Origin: Clostridium puniceum
GTDB lineage: Bacteria; Bacillota; Clostridia; Clostridiales; Clostridiaceae
Length of the DNA: 48,588 nt
Direction of reading: 5' to 3'
NCBI RefSeq assembly: GCF_002006345.1
Contig: NZ_LZZM01000181.1
Location: 1 to 48,588, forward strand
In this document: positions 17,767 through 27,118 of the stretch, piece after piece
Layout: each line of letters starts with the position of its first letter
How positions within the stretch are numbered: position 1 is the first letter of the stretch
Notes under the pieces: generated by a model
What the model was told of the DNA's origin: nothing
What the model saw: the letters and a program-made list of their open reading frames with translations, nothing else
The model's database searches: none
Program-made: the position numbers and the translations under genes

Positions 17767-18366
17767 CTATTTAACAATTCTTCTCGCTGTTGCATATTTT
17801 TGTGAATAATATCCATCTGATAAAGAACTTACCATTACAGGCTTTCCTGTTCTTGGTGCATGAATAAATTCACCATTTCCAATATAAATACCAACATGGC
17901 TTGTTGAACCTTGTGTATTGAAGAAAACTAAATCTCCTGGTTTTAAATCACTTCTGTTTACTTTAGTTCCTTCCCCTACTTGAGTATATGTAGTACGAGA
18001 TAGATTAATTCCAAATTTACTGAATACATATTGTGTTAATCCAGAACAGTCAAAGGCATTTGGCCCAGCTGCTCCATAAACATATGGTTTTCCCAAGAAT
18101 TTATATGCGTAATTAACAACTTGTGTTCCTTTACTAATAGCACCTCTTGAAGCTGTATCAGTGCTTCCACTATCTAATGTTTCTTGTCCATCCGAAGGTG
18201 CTTTAATTACTTTTGTCGTTTTAAGTTCACTAGTCTTAAGTGTAATTCCTTTATTAGGTGTAAGTGTAGTATCAGCTTTAGCATTTTGAGTATTAATAAG
18301 ACATGCTCCTGTAAAAACCAAAGCTCCAACTATGCATTTTATAAGCATATTTTTTTTGTTTCTCAT
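17767..18366 (-). CDS. Secreted NlpC/P60 peptidoglycan endopeptidase
   Basis: 199 residues. The signal peptide (MRNKKNMLIKCIVGALVFTG) ends near NAKADT, followed by a ~45-residue Thr/Ser-rich linker, then an NlpC/P60 domain (~82-199). Catalytic residues are C107 in AFDCSGLTQYVF, H157 in TSHVGIYIG and H169 in FIHAPRTG. Such enzymes cut gamma-D-Glu-diamino acid bonds in stem peptides during wall turnover or spore germination. No wall-binding repeats are present, unlike larger relatives. GAGAGG precedes the ATG; own terminator. Confidence 0.93.
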   Translation of the reverse strand: MRNKKNMLIKCIVGALVFTGACLINTQNAKADTTLTPNKGITLKTSELKTTKVIKAPSDGQETLDSGSTDTASRGAISKGTQVVNYAYKFLGKPYVYGAAGPNAFDCSGLTQYVFSKFGINLSRTTYTQVGEGTKVNRSDLKPGDLVFFNTQGSTSHVGIYIGNGEFIHAPRTGKPVMVSSLSDGYYSQKYATARRIVK

Positions 18367-18965
18367 ATGTATTTCCTCTCCATAACCTAATTATAATTAA
18401 TCTAGAAAACATTTTCATTCTTGCTTAAACCATCGTTTAAAATTTCAATATGTTCTTAGTATATTAATAAGTTGGATATTGGTCAAATTTTTTACACTTT
18501 TTTATTTTTATTCTAACTAAAATATCTTCCTTTTTCTCAATATTTCTCTATTTCTCTATTTCTCAATGATTTTATTTAATTTTACATTTTTATTCTTTTT
18601 CTAGCCTACTATATATGACTCTAATCCCTCAATTTAGTCTATTTTTATTTTTTTATATGGAAATATGATAAAATCCAACTGCAAATGTTTGTGTAGACAT
18701 TGGATATTAAAACAAATATTTTATGTAACCTTTAAATAATTTTCTAGATAAAAATATGTTCAATAACTAAATATATGTAATCTACTTATTTAGAACAAAT
18801 GTCTTAATAATTTCAAATTAAAATCACAAAAATAAACCTGAGTATTTTTAATTTATACTCAGGTTTTGCATTCTTAATAAATTTCTAATCGTGCTCACAC
18901 TCTTTTTATAGATTTAATCAAATTCTTATTTGTGCTTCACACTTTTTTTATAGGTGCATTTTTTA
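18367..18965. other. 599-bp intergenic region with short repeats
   Basis: It contains three perfect TATTTCTC units in tandem (18541-18564), a possible weak stem ATCCAA/TTGGAT near 18673-18706, the pepD terminator (18837-18863), and two imperfect copies of GTGCTCACACTCTTTTTATAG about 40 bases apart (near 18891 and 18932). The NlpC/P60 promoter should lie at the left edge. No open frame with a ribosome site is seen. Confidence 0.5.
18837..18863 (-). terminator. Terminator of pepD
   Basis: CCTGAGTAT pairs perfectly with ATACTCAGG around a 9-base loop; on the minus strand TTTATTTTTG follows. About 100 bases after the pepD stop. Confidence 0.75.
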
Positions 18966-20423
18966 TTAGGCTCTTATTTCTTTAAGGACTTCTAGCAAAT
19001 ATTCAAAGCATCTACGAGTAGATGATATATTTAGATGTTCATTTGGAGTGTGTATATCTATTATATCTGGTCCAAAACTTATCATATCTAAATTACCTAA
19101 TTTTTCTTCAAGAATTCCGCATTCAACTCCAGCGTGAATTGCAACAATTTCAACTTCTTTTCCATACATTTTAGAATATACTTCTTTACATATATCTCTT
19201 ATTTTTGAATCTTGTCTGTATGGCCATGCTGGATATCCTGCATTAGTGGTAAATGTTCCGCCTAAAATTTCTGTTACGCATTTATTTCTTTCCACTATTT
19301 CTTCTCTTAATGACAATACAGAACTTCTTACTGCGCTATCATATTCCACATCATTTTCATTAGTGGTGACTACACCAAGATTAGTTGAACTTTCTGTTAA
19401 GCCTTCTATATCAGCACTCATTGTATTTACACCATTTGGATACATATATAGTAAGTTAATTACCTTAGATGTAGTATCATCAGAGAATACCTTTTCTACA
19501 TTACTTTCTGGATCTGATAGATATACTTTTAAATCTGGATCTTTTTTACCAAATTCTCTTTTTAACTCTTCACATACTCTTGTTTTTAATTCAATTAATT
19601 TCTTTTCATCCTTTAAATTAATTGATATGATTGCTTCTGCTTCTCTTGGAATAGCATTATTCTTTGAACCACCATTTATTGAAACTAAATTAAAATCTAA
19701 TTCCTTTGTAATTTCTTTTAATAATCTTCCAATTAATTTATTAGAATTTCCTTTTTCTAAATGAATATCAGTTCCAGAATGTCCTCCCTTTAGCCCTCTT
19801 ATTGCAAGCGTATATTCCTTGGTTTCAGATTTCTTATCAATCCATTCAACAGGAAGAGTAGATTTTGTTCTAATTCCTCCTGCACAGCTGACTAAAAGTT
19901 TTCCTTCTTCCTCTGAGTCTATATTCAAAACTATTTTTCCACTAAGATAATTGGGCTGAATTGCCATTGCACCACTCATGCCAGCTTCTTCATCAGAGGT
20001 TATTAAAACTTCAATTGGTGGATGCTCTAGAGTATTATCTTCTAAGATTGCCATCGCATAAGCAACTGCAATTCCATCGTCTCCTCCAAGTGTAGTTTTA
20101 TCTGCATATATATAGTCTCCATCAACAACTAATTTAATAGGATCCTTAGTAAAATCGTGTATTTTGTCACTATTTTTTTCGCATACCATATCCATATGTC
20201 CTTGAATTATAACTACAGGTGAATTTTCATATCCTTTTGATGCTGGTTTTTTAATAATTACATTTAAAGCACCATCTTGAATACATTCTAACCCTAAATT
20301 TCTTCCAAAAGTAATTAAATAATCACTTATTTCCTTTTCATTCCCAGATCCTCTTGGTATTTTGCTTATCTCCTTAAAATGATAAAAAATTCTTTCCTCT
20401 GTAATTTCCTCTAAATTTTTCAT
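18966..20423 (-). CDS. pepD: PepD, aminoacyl-histidine dipeptidase (M20)
   Basis: 485 residues, the usual PepD length. Metal and catalytic motifs: GHMDMV (H76, D78), GGDDGIAVAYA (bridging D near 115-116), SDEEAGMSGA (catalytic E145, next to E146) and the C-terminal HAGVECGIL and HTPNEHLNISS. It hydrolyses Xaa-His and other dipeptides in the cytoplasm, using zinc or another divalent metal. AAAGGA precedes the ATG. It is divergent from pyk across 167 bases. Confidence 0.95.
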   Translation of the reverse strand: MKNLEEITEERIFYHFKEISKIPRGSGNEKEISDYLITFGRNLGLECIQDGALNVIIKKPASKGYENSPVVIIQGHMDMVCEKNSDKIHDFTKDPIKLVVDGDYIYADKTTLGGDDGIAVAYAMAILEDNTLEHPPIEVLITSDEEAGMSGAMAIQPNYLSGKIVLNIDSEEEGKLLVSCAGGIRTKSTLPVEWIDKKSETKEYTLAIRGLKGGHSGTDIHLEKGNSNKLIGRLLKEITKELDFNLVSINGGSKNNAIPREAEAIISINLKDEKKLIELKTRVCEELKREFGKKDPDLKVYLSDPESNVEKVFSDDTTSKVINLLYMYPNGVNTMSADIEGLTESSTNLGVVTTNENDVEYDSAVRSSVLSLREEIVERNKCVTEILGGTFTTNAGYPAWPYRQDSKIRDICKEVYSKMYGKEVEIVAIHAGVECGILEEKLGNLDMISFGPDIIDIHTPNEHLNISSTRRCFEYLLEVLKEIRA

Positions 20424-20556
20424 ACTTTACTCTTCCTTTCGCCAATTATGTGATAAAATATCATTATACATATCTTTTTTCTTAGTTTATCATAAAATAC
20501 TATGATATTATTTATATTTTTATGATTTTATGATTTATTATTTTACACACTATAAG

Positions 20557-20562
20557 TATAAT
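20557..20562 (+). promoter_or_regulatory. Candidate -10 box of pyk
   Basis: A perfect TATAAT sits 28 bases before the pyk ATG, with only a weak -35 (TTTATT) 17 bases upstream. The short leader leaves no room for a riboswitch. Confidence 0.35.
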
Positions 20563-20590
20563 GTATAAAATTTTAATGTGAGGTGTCTAT

Positions 20591-22009
20591 ATGCAAAAAA
20601 CAAAAATGATTTTTACTATTGGTCCAGCAAGTGATAATGAGGAAACTTTAAGAAAGTTTATTGAAATTGGAATGAGTGCTGCAAGATTAAACTTTTCTCA
20701 TGGTACACATGAATCACACAAAGAAAAAATTGAATTAATCCAACGTATACGTAAAGAAATGAATTCTGCAACAGCTATAGTCCTAGATATAAAAGGGCCA
20801 AAAATCAGAACTCATAACTTTGTAAATGATGGTGTTACTCTTAATGACGGAGATAATTTTGATTTCATTTGTGGTGAAGAAATTCTTGGTGATGAAAAAA
20901 GATGTTCTATTTCATATGATGTCCTTTATCAAGACATAAAAGTTGGCGGAAAAATTCTTGTTGATGACGGTTTATTAAAATTTAAAGTTACTGGTGTTGA
21001 TGGGAAAACTATACATACAACAGTTATTGTTGGCGGAGAAATTAAAAACCATAAAGGTGTTAATGTTCCTAATGTAATTATTAAATTACCATCAATCACA
21101 GAAAAAGATATTGAAGATATAAAATTTGGATGCAAAATGGGTGTTGACTTCATAGCTGCTTCTTTCATCAGAAAAGCTAGTGATGTTTTAGATGTAAAAA
21201 AAGTTTTAAAAGAAAATCATGGCGAACATATAAAAGTAATAGCTAAAATAGAAAACCAAGAAGGCGTAGATAATATGGATTCTATAATCGAAGTAACTGA
21301 CGCTGTAATGGTTGCCAGAGGAGATATGGGTGTTGAAATCCCAATTCAAAGAGTTCCTATAATTCAAAAACAAATTATAAAAAAATGTAATGAAGCTGGT
21401 AAAGTTGTAATAACTGCAACTCAAATGCTTGATTCAATGATTAGAAATTCACTTCCAACTAGAGCAGAAGCAAGTGATATTTGTAATGCTATTTTTGATG
21501 GTACTGATGCAATAATGTTAAGTGGTGAAAGTGCTTCTGGTTTATTCCCTATAGAAGCTGCAAAAACAATGTCTAAAATAGCTCAAGAAGCTGAAGAGTA
21601 TTTAGATTATGATCATTTAACTTCAAGACTTAGAGAACCATCTCTTAATGATTATGCATCTGCAATAAGCTACTCAGCTTGTAGAACTGCAAATATGTTA
21701 CATGCAAAAGCTATTGTTGCTGCAACAAAAAGTGGCGCAACTGCTAGAATTCTTTCAAGATATAGAGTTAAAGCTCCAATCATAGCTATAACACCTTATG
21801 ACCAAGTAAGAAGAACATTAAATTTAAATTTCGGAATATGTCCTATGAAATGTGATATGTTTAATACTACAGATCAAATCTTAACTGAAGCTAAGAACAT
21901 AGTACATGAATTAGGTATAACTAATCCTGGTGATGACATAATAGTTGCTGCTGGAATGCCAACAACTCATACTGGTGGAACTAATATGTTAAAGATAGAA
22001 AAGATCTAA
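20591..22009 (+). CDS. pyk: Pyruvate kinase
   Basis: 472 residues, the basic form without the C-terminal PEP-utilising domain seen in Bacillus. Motifs: MSAARLNFSHGTHESH, LDIKGPKIRTH, AKIENQEGVDNMDSIIEVTDAVMVARGDMGVEIP (catalytic Lys and metal-binding Glu/Asp), ATQMLDSMI and PTRAEASD. It converts PEP and ADP to pyruvate and ATP, the last glycolytic step. GAGGTG precedes ATG 20591. Monocistronic, with a strong terminator. Confidence 0.97.
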   Translation: MQKTKMIFTIGPASDNEETLRKFIEIGMSAARLNFSHGTHESHKEKIELIQRIRKEMNSATAIVLDIKGPKIRTHNFVNDGVTLNDGDNFDFICGEEILGDEKRCSISYDVLYQDIKVGGKILVDDGLLKFKVTGVDGKTIHTTVIVGGEIKNHKGVNVPNVIIKLPSITEKDIEDIKFGCKMGVDFIAASFIRKASDVLDVKKVLKENHGEHIKVIAKIENQEGVDNMDSIIEVTDAVMVARGDMGVEIPIQRVPIIQKQIIKKCNEAGKVVITATQMLDSMIRNSLPTRAEASDICNAIFDGTDAIMLSGESASGLFPIEAAKTMSKIAQEAEEYLDYDHLTSRLREPSLNDYASAISYSACRTANMLHAKAIVAATKSGATARILSRYRVKAPIIAITPYDQVRRTLNLNFGICPMKCDMFNTTDQILTEAKNIVHELGITNPGDDIIVAAGMPTTHTGGTNMLKIEKI

Positions 22010-22069
22010 TTCCATTAAGATTTATCAGTTAAAATTTAAATGCAATTTCCTTTGTAAATTGTATCACTA

Positions 22070-22118
22070 AAAAAGGAGCTGTTGCAAAACTAATATAGTT
22101 TTGTTGCAGCTCCTTTTT
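22070..22118. terminator. Bidirectional terminator after pyk
   Basis: Two 23-base arms pair except for a 3-base internal loop, with loop ATA. AAAAAGGAGCTG at one end and CAGCTCCTTTTT at the other make it active in both directions. Confidence 0.9.
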
Positions 22119-22146
22119 ATAAAATAGAAATTGATAATCGTAAAAT

Positions 22147-22180
22147 CAAAACAAATGCTAACTCTTATGCTTTTGTTTTG
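22147..22180 (-). terminator. Hairpin downstream of the ABC pair
   Basis: CAAAACAAATGC pairs with GCTTTTGTTTTG with one mismatch and a 10-base loop. It lies about 70 bases after the ABC gene's stop; the minus T-tract is short (ATTTT). Confidence 0.5.
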
Positions 22181-22247
22181 AAGGTGCATTATTTCTAAAA
22201 AAGTGACCCTAACTTCATTAGTTTTTTAATCTAATCATATTAATTAT

Positions 22248-23978
22248 TTATGCCATTTTCCAACCAATAGCCTTTTTTCTCACTCCAACAAAGTTTGCAT
22301 AAATTCCAGGCTGGCTAACAAGTTCTTCATGTGTACCCTTTTGTACAATATGCCCTTTATTAATAACCAAAATCTGGTCTGAATTTCGAACTGTTTTTAA
22401 ACGATGAGCAATCATAATAACTGTTTTATTTTTAGTCAATTCATTTACTGCTGTCATAAGCTCACTCTCGTTTTCTGAGTCAACACTAGACGTCGCTTCA
22501 TCCAATATAATGATTGGAGAATCTTTCAATATTGCTCTAGCAATTGATATTCTCTGTTTCTCTCCTCCTGAAAGACTTGCACCACCTTCACCAATAACTG
22601 TTTTATATCCATCAGGCAGCTCCATAATAAATTCATGACAGCATGATTTTTTAGCTGCTGAAACAATTTCTTCCTGAGTTGCATCACTCTTACCAAAGCG
22701 GATGTTATTCTCAATAGTATCTGCAAACAGGTAAACATTCTGAAATACTTCACTTATATTTGAAAGAAGACTATCTAAAGAGTATTCCTTTATATCTATT
22801 CCCCCTATAGTAATTTTTCCGTTATTTACATCCCAGAATCGTGCAATAAGATTACACAATGTACTTTTTCCTGCTCCAGACGGTCCAACGATAGCCGTTG
22901 TCGTATTTTCTGGAATTATAAAACTTACATTATCTAAAATATTGTGACTACCATAGGAAAAAGATACATTCTCAAACTTAATATTGTAGTCTAAAGGATG
23001 CTGTTCCTTTCCTTTTTCATCCATTACTGGAGTACAATCAATAGCATTTATCTTTTCAATAGAAACATCTATAATTCTAAGCAGTGAAGACATACTTCCA
23101 GCAGATTGAAGTTGTCCAAAAATCATAAATGCAGCTACTGTCATCATAAGACAAATAGGAAGCAGCATACTGCCATCTATGTAAAAGATTATAGCCTCTA
23201 TAATTACAATAATACTTACCATATATAAAATAATCTGCTGAAGCATTGTATATGGCACAAATGCTCGTTCCATCCTTAAATTGTTGTTTTTGCTTTCCTT
23301 AATTGCCCTCTTTACTCTTGTATTTGACTGGTTACCTAGATTAAAGGATTTTACAATAAGCATTCCCTGAATATATTCCAAAATATCTCCAACCAGCTTT
23401 TCTTGAGAATTCTGTCTTTTAGAAGATACTTTTTCTGATTTTTTCTGTAACATACCAATACACAATGTGAATAAAAAAGTTCCTGTTAAAATTGTAATTC
23501 CAATTCTCCAATCCATAAAAAACATAACTGTAATAACAACACCAACGTGAATATAGCCACCTAAAATATTAGCAAGCACCATTGAAGCATTATTTTCAAT
23601 ATCTCCCATAGTGGTAGTTACGTCTGACGTAAGACTACCAAGATTATTGTCATTAAAATATCCCATAGGCATGTATTTCATTCTGTCTCCAATATGAATG
23701 CGCTTTTCTCCACACATAAAATAACTTACCTTAGTTTTTCCAAAATCAGATGCATAACTGCACAATACTTTCAAAATAATGCTCAATATCATAATAATTA
23801 GAATTATCCAAACATCTTTTGATTTAACTCCATTTATCAATCCATTAAACACTATTGCCAGCGCACCAAATGTAAGCATATCAAAAATAGAATTCAGCAC
23901 AGAAAAAACTACTACCCTTTTTAAATTTTTTTTCATACTTCCTGAAAATTTATAGATTTTTTGCAATATCTTTATCAT
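22248..23978 (-). CDS. ABC transporter, fused membrane and ATPase domains (subunit 2 of a heterodimer)
   Basis: 576 residues: a six-helix membrane domain (~20-300), then an ATPase. Walker A is GPSGAGKST (K371), Q-loop Q413, signature LSGGEKQR (469-476), Walker B ILDEATSS with catalytic E494, and switch H525. All catalytic residues are intact. Type IV (exporter-fold) half-transporter. With the upstream gene it forms the two halves of one pump, as in YbtPQ- or IrtAB-like and multidrug pairs. Substrate unknown; the AraC neighbour resembles siderophore-type regulators. GGAGGG precedes ATG 23978, 15 bases after the partner. Base composition is less AT-rich than the neighbourhood. Confidence 0.88.
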   Translation of the reverse strand: MIKILQKIYKFSGSMKKNLKRVVVFSVLNSIFDMLTFGALAIVFNGLINGVKSKDVWIILIIMILSIILKVLCSYASDFGKTKVSYFMCGEKRIHIGDRMKYMPMGYFNDNNLGSLTSDVTTTMGDIENNASMVLANILGGYIHVGVVITVMFFMDWRIGITILTGTFLFTLCIGMLQKKSEKVSSKRQNSQEKLVGDILEYIQGMLIVKSFNLGNQSNTRVKRAIKESKNNNLRMERAFVPYTMLQQIILYMVSIIVIIEAIIFYIDGSMLLPICLMMTVAAFMIFGQLQSAGSMSSLLRIIDVSIEKINAIDCTPVMDEKGKEQHPLDYNIKFENVSFSYGSHNILDNVSFIIPENTTTAIVGPSGAGKSTLCNLIARFWDVNNGKITIGGIDIKEYSLDSLLSNISEVFQNVYLFADTIENNIRFGKSDATQEEIVSAAKKSCCHEFIMELPDGYKTVIGEGGASLSGGEKQRISIARAILKDSPIIILDEATSSVDSENESELMTAVNELTKNKTVIMIAHRLKTVRNSDQILVINKGHIVQKGTHEELVSQPGIYANFVGVRKKAIGWKMA

Positions 23979-23993
23979 GCTCTTATCCCTCCT

Positions 23994-25733
23994 TTATTCC
24001 TCATCTTTAATATCAATATGTTTCATCCACATATTATTATATACTGTACAGTTTTTTAGAAGATTTTCATGAGTTCCTTCTCCTTCAATATGTCCATTTT
24101 TGACAACTAGGATTTTATCAACATCTGTTATAGTCGATAAACGGTGAGCAATCATCAAAACAGTTTTGTTAACTATAACTTTTGCCATTGCTTCTTGAAT
24201 TACTAATTCGTTTTCAGCATCAATGTAAGCTGTTGCTTCATCCAGTATAACTATGGGGGCATCCTTAAGCATAGCCCTTGCAATAGCAACACGCTGACGT
24301 TCTCCACCAGAAAGATGTCCTCCTGCACCTCCTACTGCTGTATCATAACCATATTCTAATTTGGTAATAAAATCATGGCAGCCACATTTCTTTGATACTT
24401 CTTCCACTTCCTCATCAGTTGCTGAAGGTTTTCCCATACGGATATTTTCTCTTATTGTTTCATCAAACAAATAGTTATCCTGAGAAATATATGCAATCAT
24501 ATCCATTAACTGTTCATTTGGTATTTTACGAATATCAACGCCGCCTATTTTAACAGCGCCTCCCTTAACATCCCAAAATCCTGCAATGAGTTTTGTTATT
24601 GTAGATTTTCCTCCACCACTTGGTCCAACAAATGCTGTAATTGTATTGGCTGGTATTTTTAAGTTTACATCTTTTAACAACGTATGTTTGTTATCATAAG
24701 AGAAGGTTACATGTTCCAATTCAATATCTAAAGTTTTTAATAACGTTTTTTCTTTCGGCCTATCAAGTTCAATTTCATCTAGAACACTGCAAATTTCTCC
24801 AACTACTGTTTTCAGCTGTGCAATATTATCTGTATAGCTAATTGCTGCAATGATTGGATTTACAATTCCTAATGAAAGTACGATACAGGTTATGAAATCT
24901 GGAATACTAAGACTTTTGTTTAAGCAAAGGATATATCCAATTGGAAGTATACTCACCAATACACCTGGCCATATAGTAAAGCTTAAGGATTTAAACCATT
25001 GAGCTTCTTTCATCCAATTTACTGCATAAGAAGCATTGTCATTTACAGCATCAGCATATCTTTGATATGAATTAGCAGACTGATTAAAAGCCTTAATTAC
25101 TTCAATTCCATTAATATATTCAATAGCTGTTGTTGTCATTTTTCTCATCCTCTGAACCAAACCATTGAATTTTTCTTCATATCCTCTCGCCATTCCTTTA
25201 TAACAGAGAAAGCCAATAGGAAGTGTAATCAATGAAGCAAGTGCCATTCTCCAATCCAGCGAAAATAAATAGATTAAAATAAGCACAGGTACACAAAGAT
25301 TTGCTGTCATTTCTGGTACCAGATGTGCAAGAATAGTTTCCATACCTTCCACTCGGTCTACGATGACATTTTTCAAATGACCAGATGGAGTATTTACCAT
25401 ATAACCCATAGGAACTCTTGTTAGTTTATCCGCTAAACGCAGACGAATTTCTTGCAAAGTTTCAAATGTTGCTGTATGAGATACTATTGTTGAAAGATTA
25501 GATAATACAATCTTAAGTAAAAATCCAAATCCAGCAATTAAAAACCACTCCATATAGACAAAAATATTTTTTTCATTATCCATTAATAATATTACAATTT
25601 TTGACACCGCATAAAATGGAACCAGACTTGCAACCACACCAAGAACCGCTAAAACGATTGACAATATATAATTTCCCTTGTTAGGTCTGATAAATTCTAT
25701 CAATCTAGATAAAGCATTATTTTCATTTTCCAT
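23994..25733 (-). CDS. ABC transporter, fused membrane and ATPase domains (subunit 1 of a heterodimer)
   Basis: 579 residues, same layout as its neighbour: membrane domain ~20-320, Walker A GPSGGGKST (K376), Q418, signature LSGGERQR (474-481), Walker B ILDEATAY with E499, H530. Both subunits have intact ATPase sites, so asymmetry is not obvious. AAGGAG precedes ATG 25733. A 17-bp hairpin separates it from the araC gene. The 60 bases 24241-24300 hold 29 G/C, far above the window's norm, suggesting transfer. Confidence 0.88.
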   Translation of the reverse strand: MENENNALSRLIEFIRPNKGNYILSIVLAVLGVVASLVPFYAVSKIVILLMDNEKNIFVYMEWFLIAGFGFLLKIVLSNLSTIVSHTATFETLQEIRLRLADKLTRVPMGYMVNTPSGHLKNVIVDRVEGMETILAHLVPEMTANLCVPVLILIYLFSLDWRMALASLITLPIGFLCYKGMARGYEEKFNGLVQRMRKMTTTAIEYINGIEVIKAFNQSANSYQRYADAVNDNASYAVNWMKEAQWFKSLSFTIWPGVLVSILPIGYILCLNKSLSIPDFITCIVLSLGIVNPIIAAISYTDNIAQLKTVVGEICSVLDEIELDRPKEKTLLKTLDIELEHVTFSYDNKHTLLKDVNLKIPANTITAFVGPSGGGKSTITKLIAGFWDVKGGAVKIGGVDIRKIPNEQLMDMIAYISQDNYLFDETIRENIRMGKPSATDEEVEEVSKKCGCHDFITKLEYGYDTAVGGAGGHLSGGERQRVAIARAMLKDAPIVILDEATAYIDAENELVIQEAMAKVIVNKTVLMIAHRLSTITDVDKILVVKNGHIEGEGTHENLLKNCTVYNNMWMKHIDIKDEE

Positions 25734-25755
25734 TTCATCATACTCCTTAACATAT

Positions 25756-25797
25756 AAAATAGAGGCTAGTTAACTTCATCTAACCAACCTCTATTTT
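25756..25797 (-). terminator. Hairpin between the AraC regulator and the ABC genes
   Basis: AAAATAGAGGCTAGTTA pairs with TAACCAACCTCTATTTT over 17 bp with two mismatches, loop ACTTCATC. On the minus strand TTTTATATG follows. It would end the araC transcript or attenuate read-through into the pump genes. Confidence 0.6.
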
Positions 25798-25888
25798 AGT
25801 TATATATTCATTTTTCTACCACTCTTCTATGGCAATTAACACTCCATTTAGACAGAAATTTTTATTTAGCTGGTTTTATCTTTATTAC

Positions 25889-26857
25889 CTATTTTAACAA
25901 TGATTTTCGGTATTCCGATGGCAGTATTCCTATATTTTTCTTGAAAGCATCTGAAAACTTGCTTGGATTCTCATATCCAATTTTATTTGCAATTTCGGTA
26001 ATACTCTCATTGGTTTGCTTTAACAACAAGGCAGCCGTATGAATTCGGTAATCTTTCATATAAGCATATATAGAAGTACCATATACTCCCTTAAAGCAAA
26101 TTTTCATAGAAGTCAAAGAAATATTAAATTTTTTAGATAATTCATCCAAAGAAATATGATCTTGAATATGTTCTACCATGTAATTTCGGATTGCCTTTAC
26201 TGTCTGTACTTGATTTCTATAAAAATACCGATGTTCTTCTCTACAATCCTTTTCCTTCAAAGAAGATAAAAACATAAGAAGCTCTATTACTTTCAATTTA
26301 AAATATCCATGAATTAATTCAGCAGGTGCTGTGTATAGTTCTGAAAAAATATGTTCAATAGCTTGTTGCCCACGAATAATTATAAACTTATTTCTACTGC
26401 ACATTCTTTTCTTAATTTTATAAATATCAATTGGGATTCTACCTAACGCTTCTGAAATTTTTTCTATTGTATCTGCCGCTTCTGGCAGATTAATTGTAAT
26501 AGAAATACCATGAAAATGTGAAAGTGGAAAGCTAGTTGATTTAGTTTCATTGCTCAACATTGTTAAGGACATATCTCCAGCTCCAAGGTAAATACAATCA
26601 CCATTCTTAAATTCACATTCAAACCTGCCTTCTCGGCAATGATTAATTTCTATTACATTAGGCTTAGGTAATTTATTTTGATTAAAACCATTTTCCATAT
26701 GAAAATCATTATATAATAAATCAATGCCCGGAAAAATGTGATAACATGTAATTGTCCCATCTCCAGTTTCATTACTAGTTTTATAGATATGGCAATCTTC
26801 TTCTTCTATCCTCTGCATTTCTGAAGCAAAGAAATCTATAGAAATCCTTTTTTCCAA
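25889..26857 (-). CDS. AraC-family transcriptional regulator
   Basis: 322 residues. The N-terminal ~210 residues form a beta-rich sensor region (PNVIEINHCREGRFECEFKNGDCIYLGAGDMSL) like that of PchR/YbtA-type regulators. The C-terminal ~100 residues carry two helix-turn-helices: SLDELSKKFNISLTSMKICFKGVYGTSIYAYMKDYR and SITEIANKIGYENPSKFSDAFKKNIGILPSEYRKS, the AraC signature. The start is TTG 26857, with AGGAG 10 bases upstream; no in-frame ATG is near. It likely controls the adjacent ABC pair in response to a small ligand, possibly a siderophore or toxic compound. Confidence 0.9.
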   Translation of the reverse strand: MEKRISIDFFASEMQRIEEEDCHIYKTSNETGDGTITCYHIFPGIDLLYNDFHMENGFNQNKLPKPNVIEINHCREGRFECEFKNGDCIYLGAGDMSLTMLSNETKSTSFPLSHFHGISITINLPEAADTIEKISEALGRIPIDIYKIKKRMCSRNKFIIIRGQQAIEHIFSELYTAPAELIHGYFKLKVIELLMFLSSLKEKDCREEHRYFYRNQVQTVKAIRNYMVEHIQDHISLDELSKKFNISLTSMKICFKGVYGTSIYAYMKDYRIHTAALLLKQTNESITEIANKIGYENPSKFSDAFKKNIGILPSEYRKSLLK

Positions 26858-27015
26858 TCCATTCCATCTCCTCTTATTTCATTGACTAAAACTTAATTTA
26901 TATATTGTCTTACTCCTTCATTTGTTCATAAATGGTAATAAAATTATTATACTTTAATTTTGACCAAGTGTCATTTAAGTCATGTTTTCTTTTATGCCGA
27001 TATTAGATTAAAATA

Positions 27016-27056
27016 AGACTCTACTAATCAAATTCATGGTTTGATTAGTAGAGTCT
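27016..27056 (-). terminator. Terminator of rpsA
   Basis: A perfect 17-bp stem AGACTCTACTAATCAAA / TTTGATTAGTAGAGTCT with a 7-base loop, about 60 bases after the rpsA stop; TATTTTAAT follows on the minus strand. Confidence 0.75.
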
Positions 27057-27118
27057 CTATTCATTTTAAAATTCATAGCCTTTGTTCTTTTACTGTTAAT
27101 TGTTAACTAACCTAATAT

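Noticed and set aside
18885..18955. Riboswitch or leader RNA from the two GTGCTCACAC-like repeats
   Set aside because: They lie downstream of pepD on its strand, show no conserved riboswitch core, and the similarity is only a short direct repeat.
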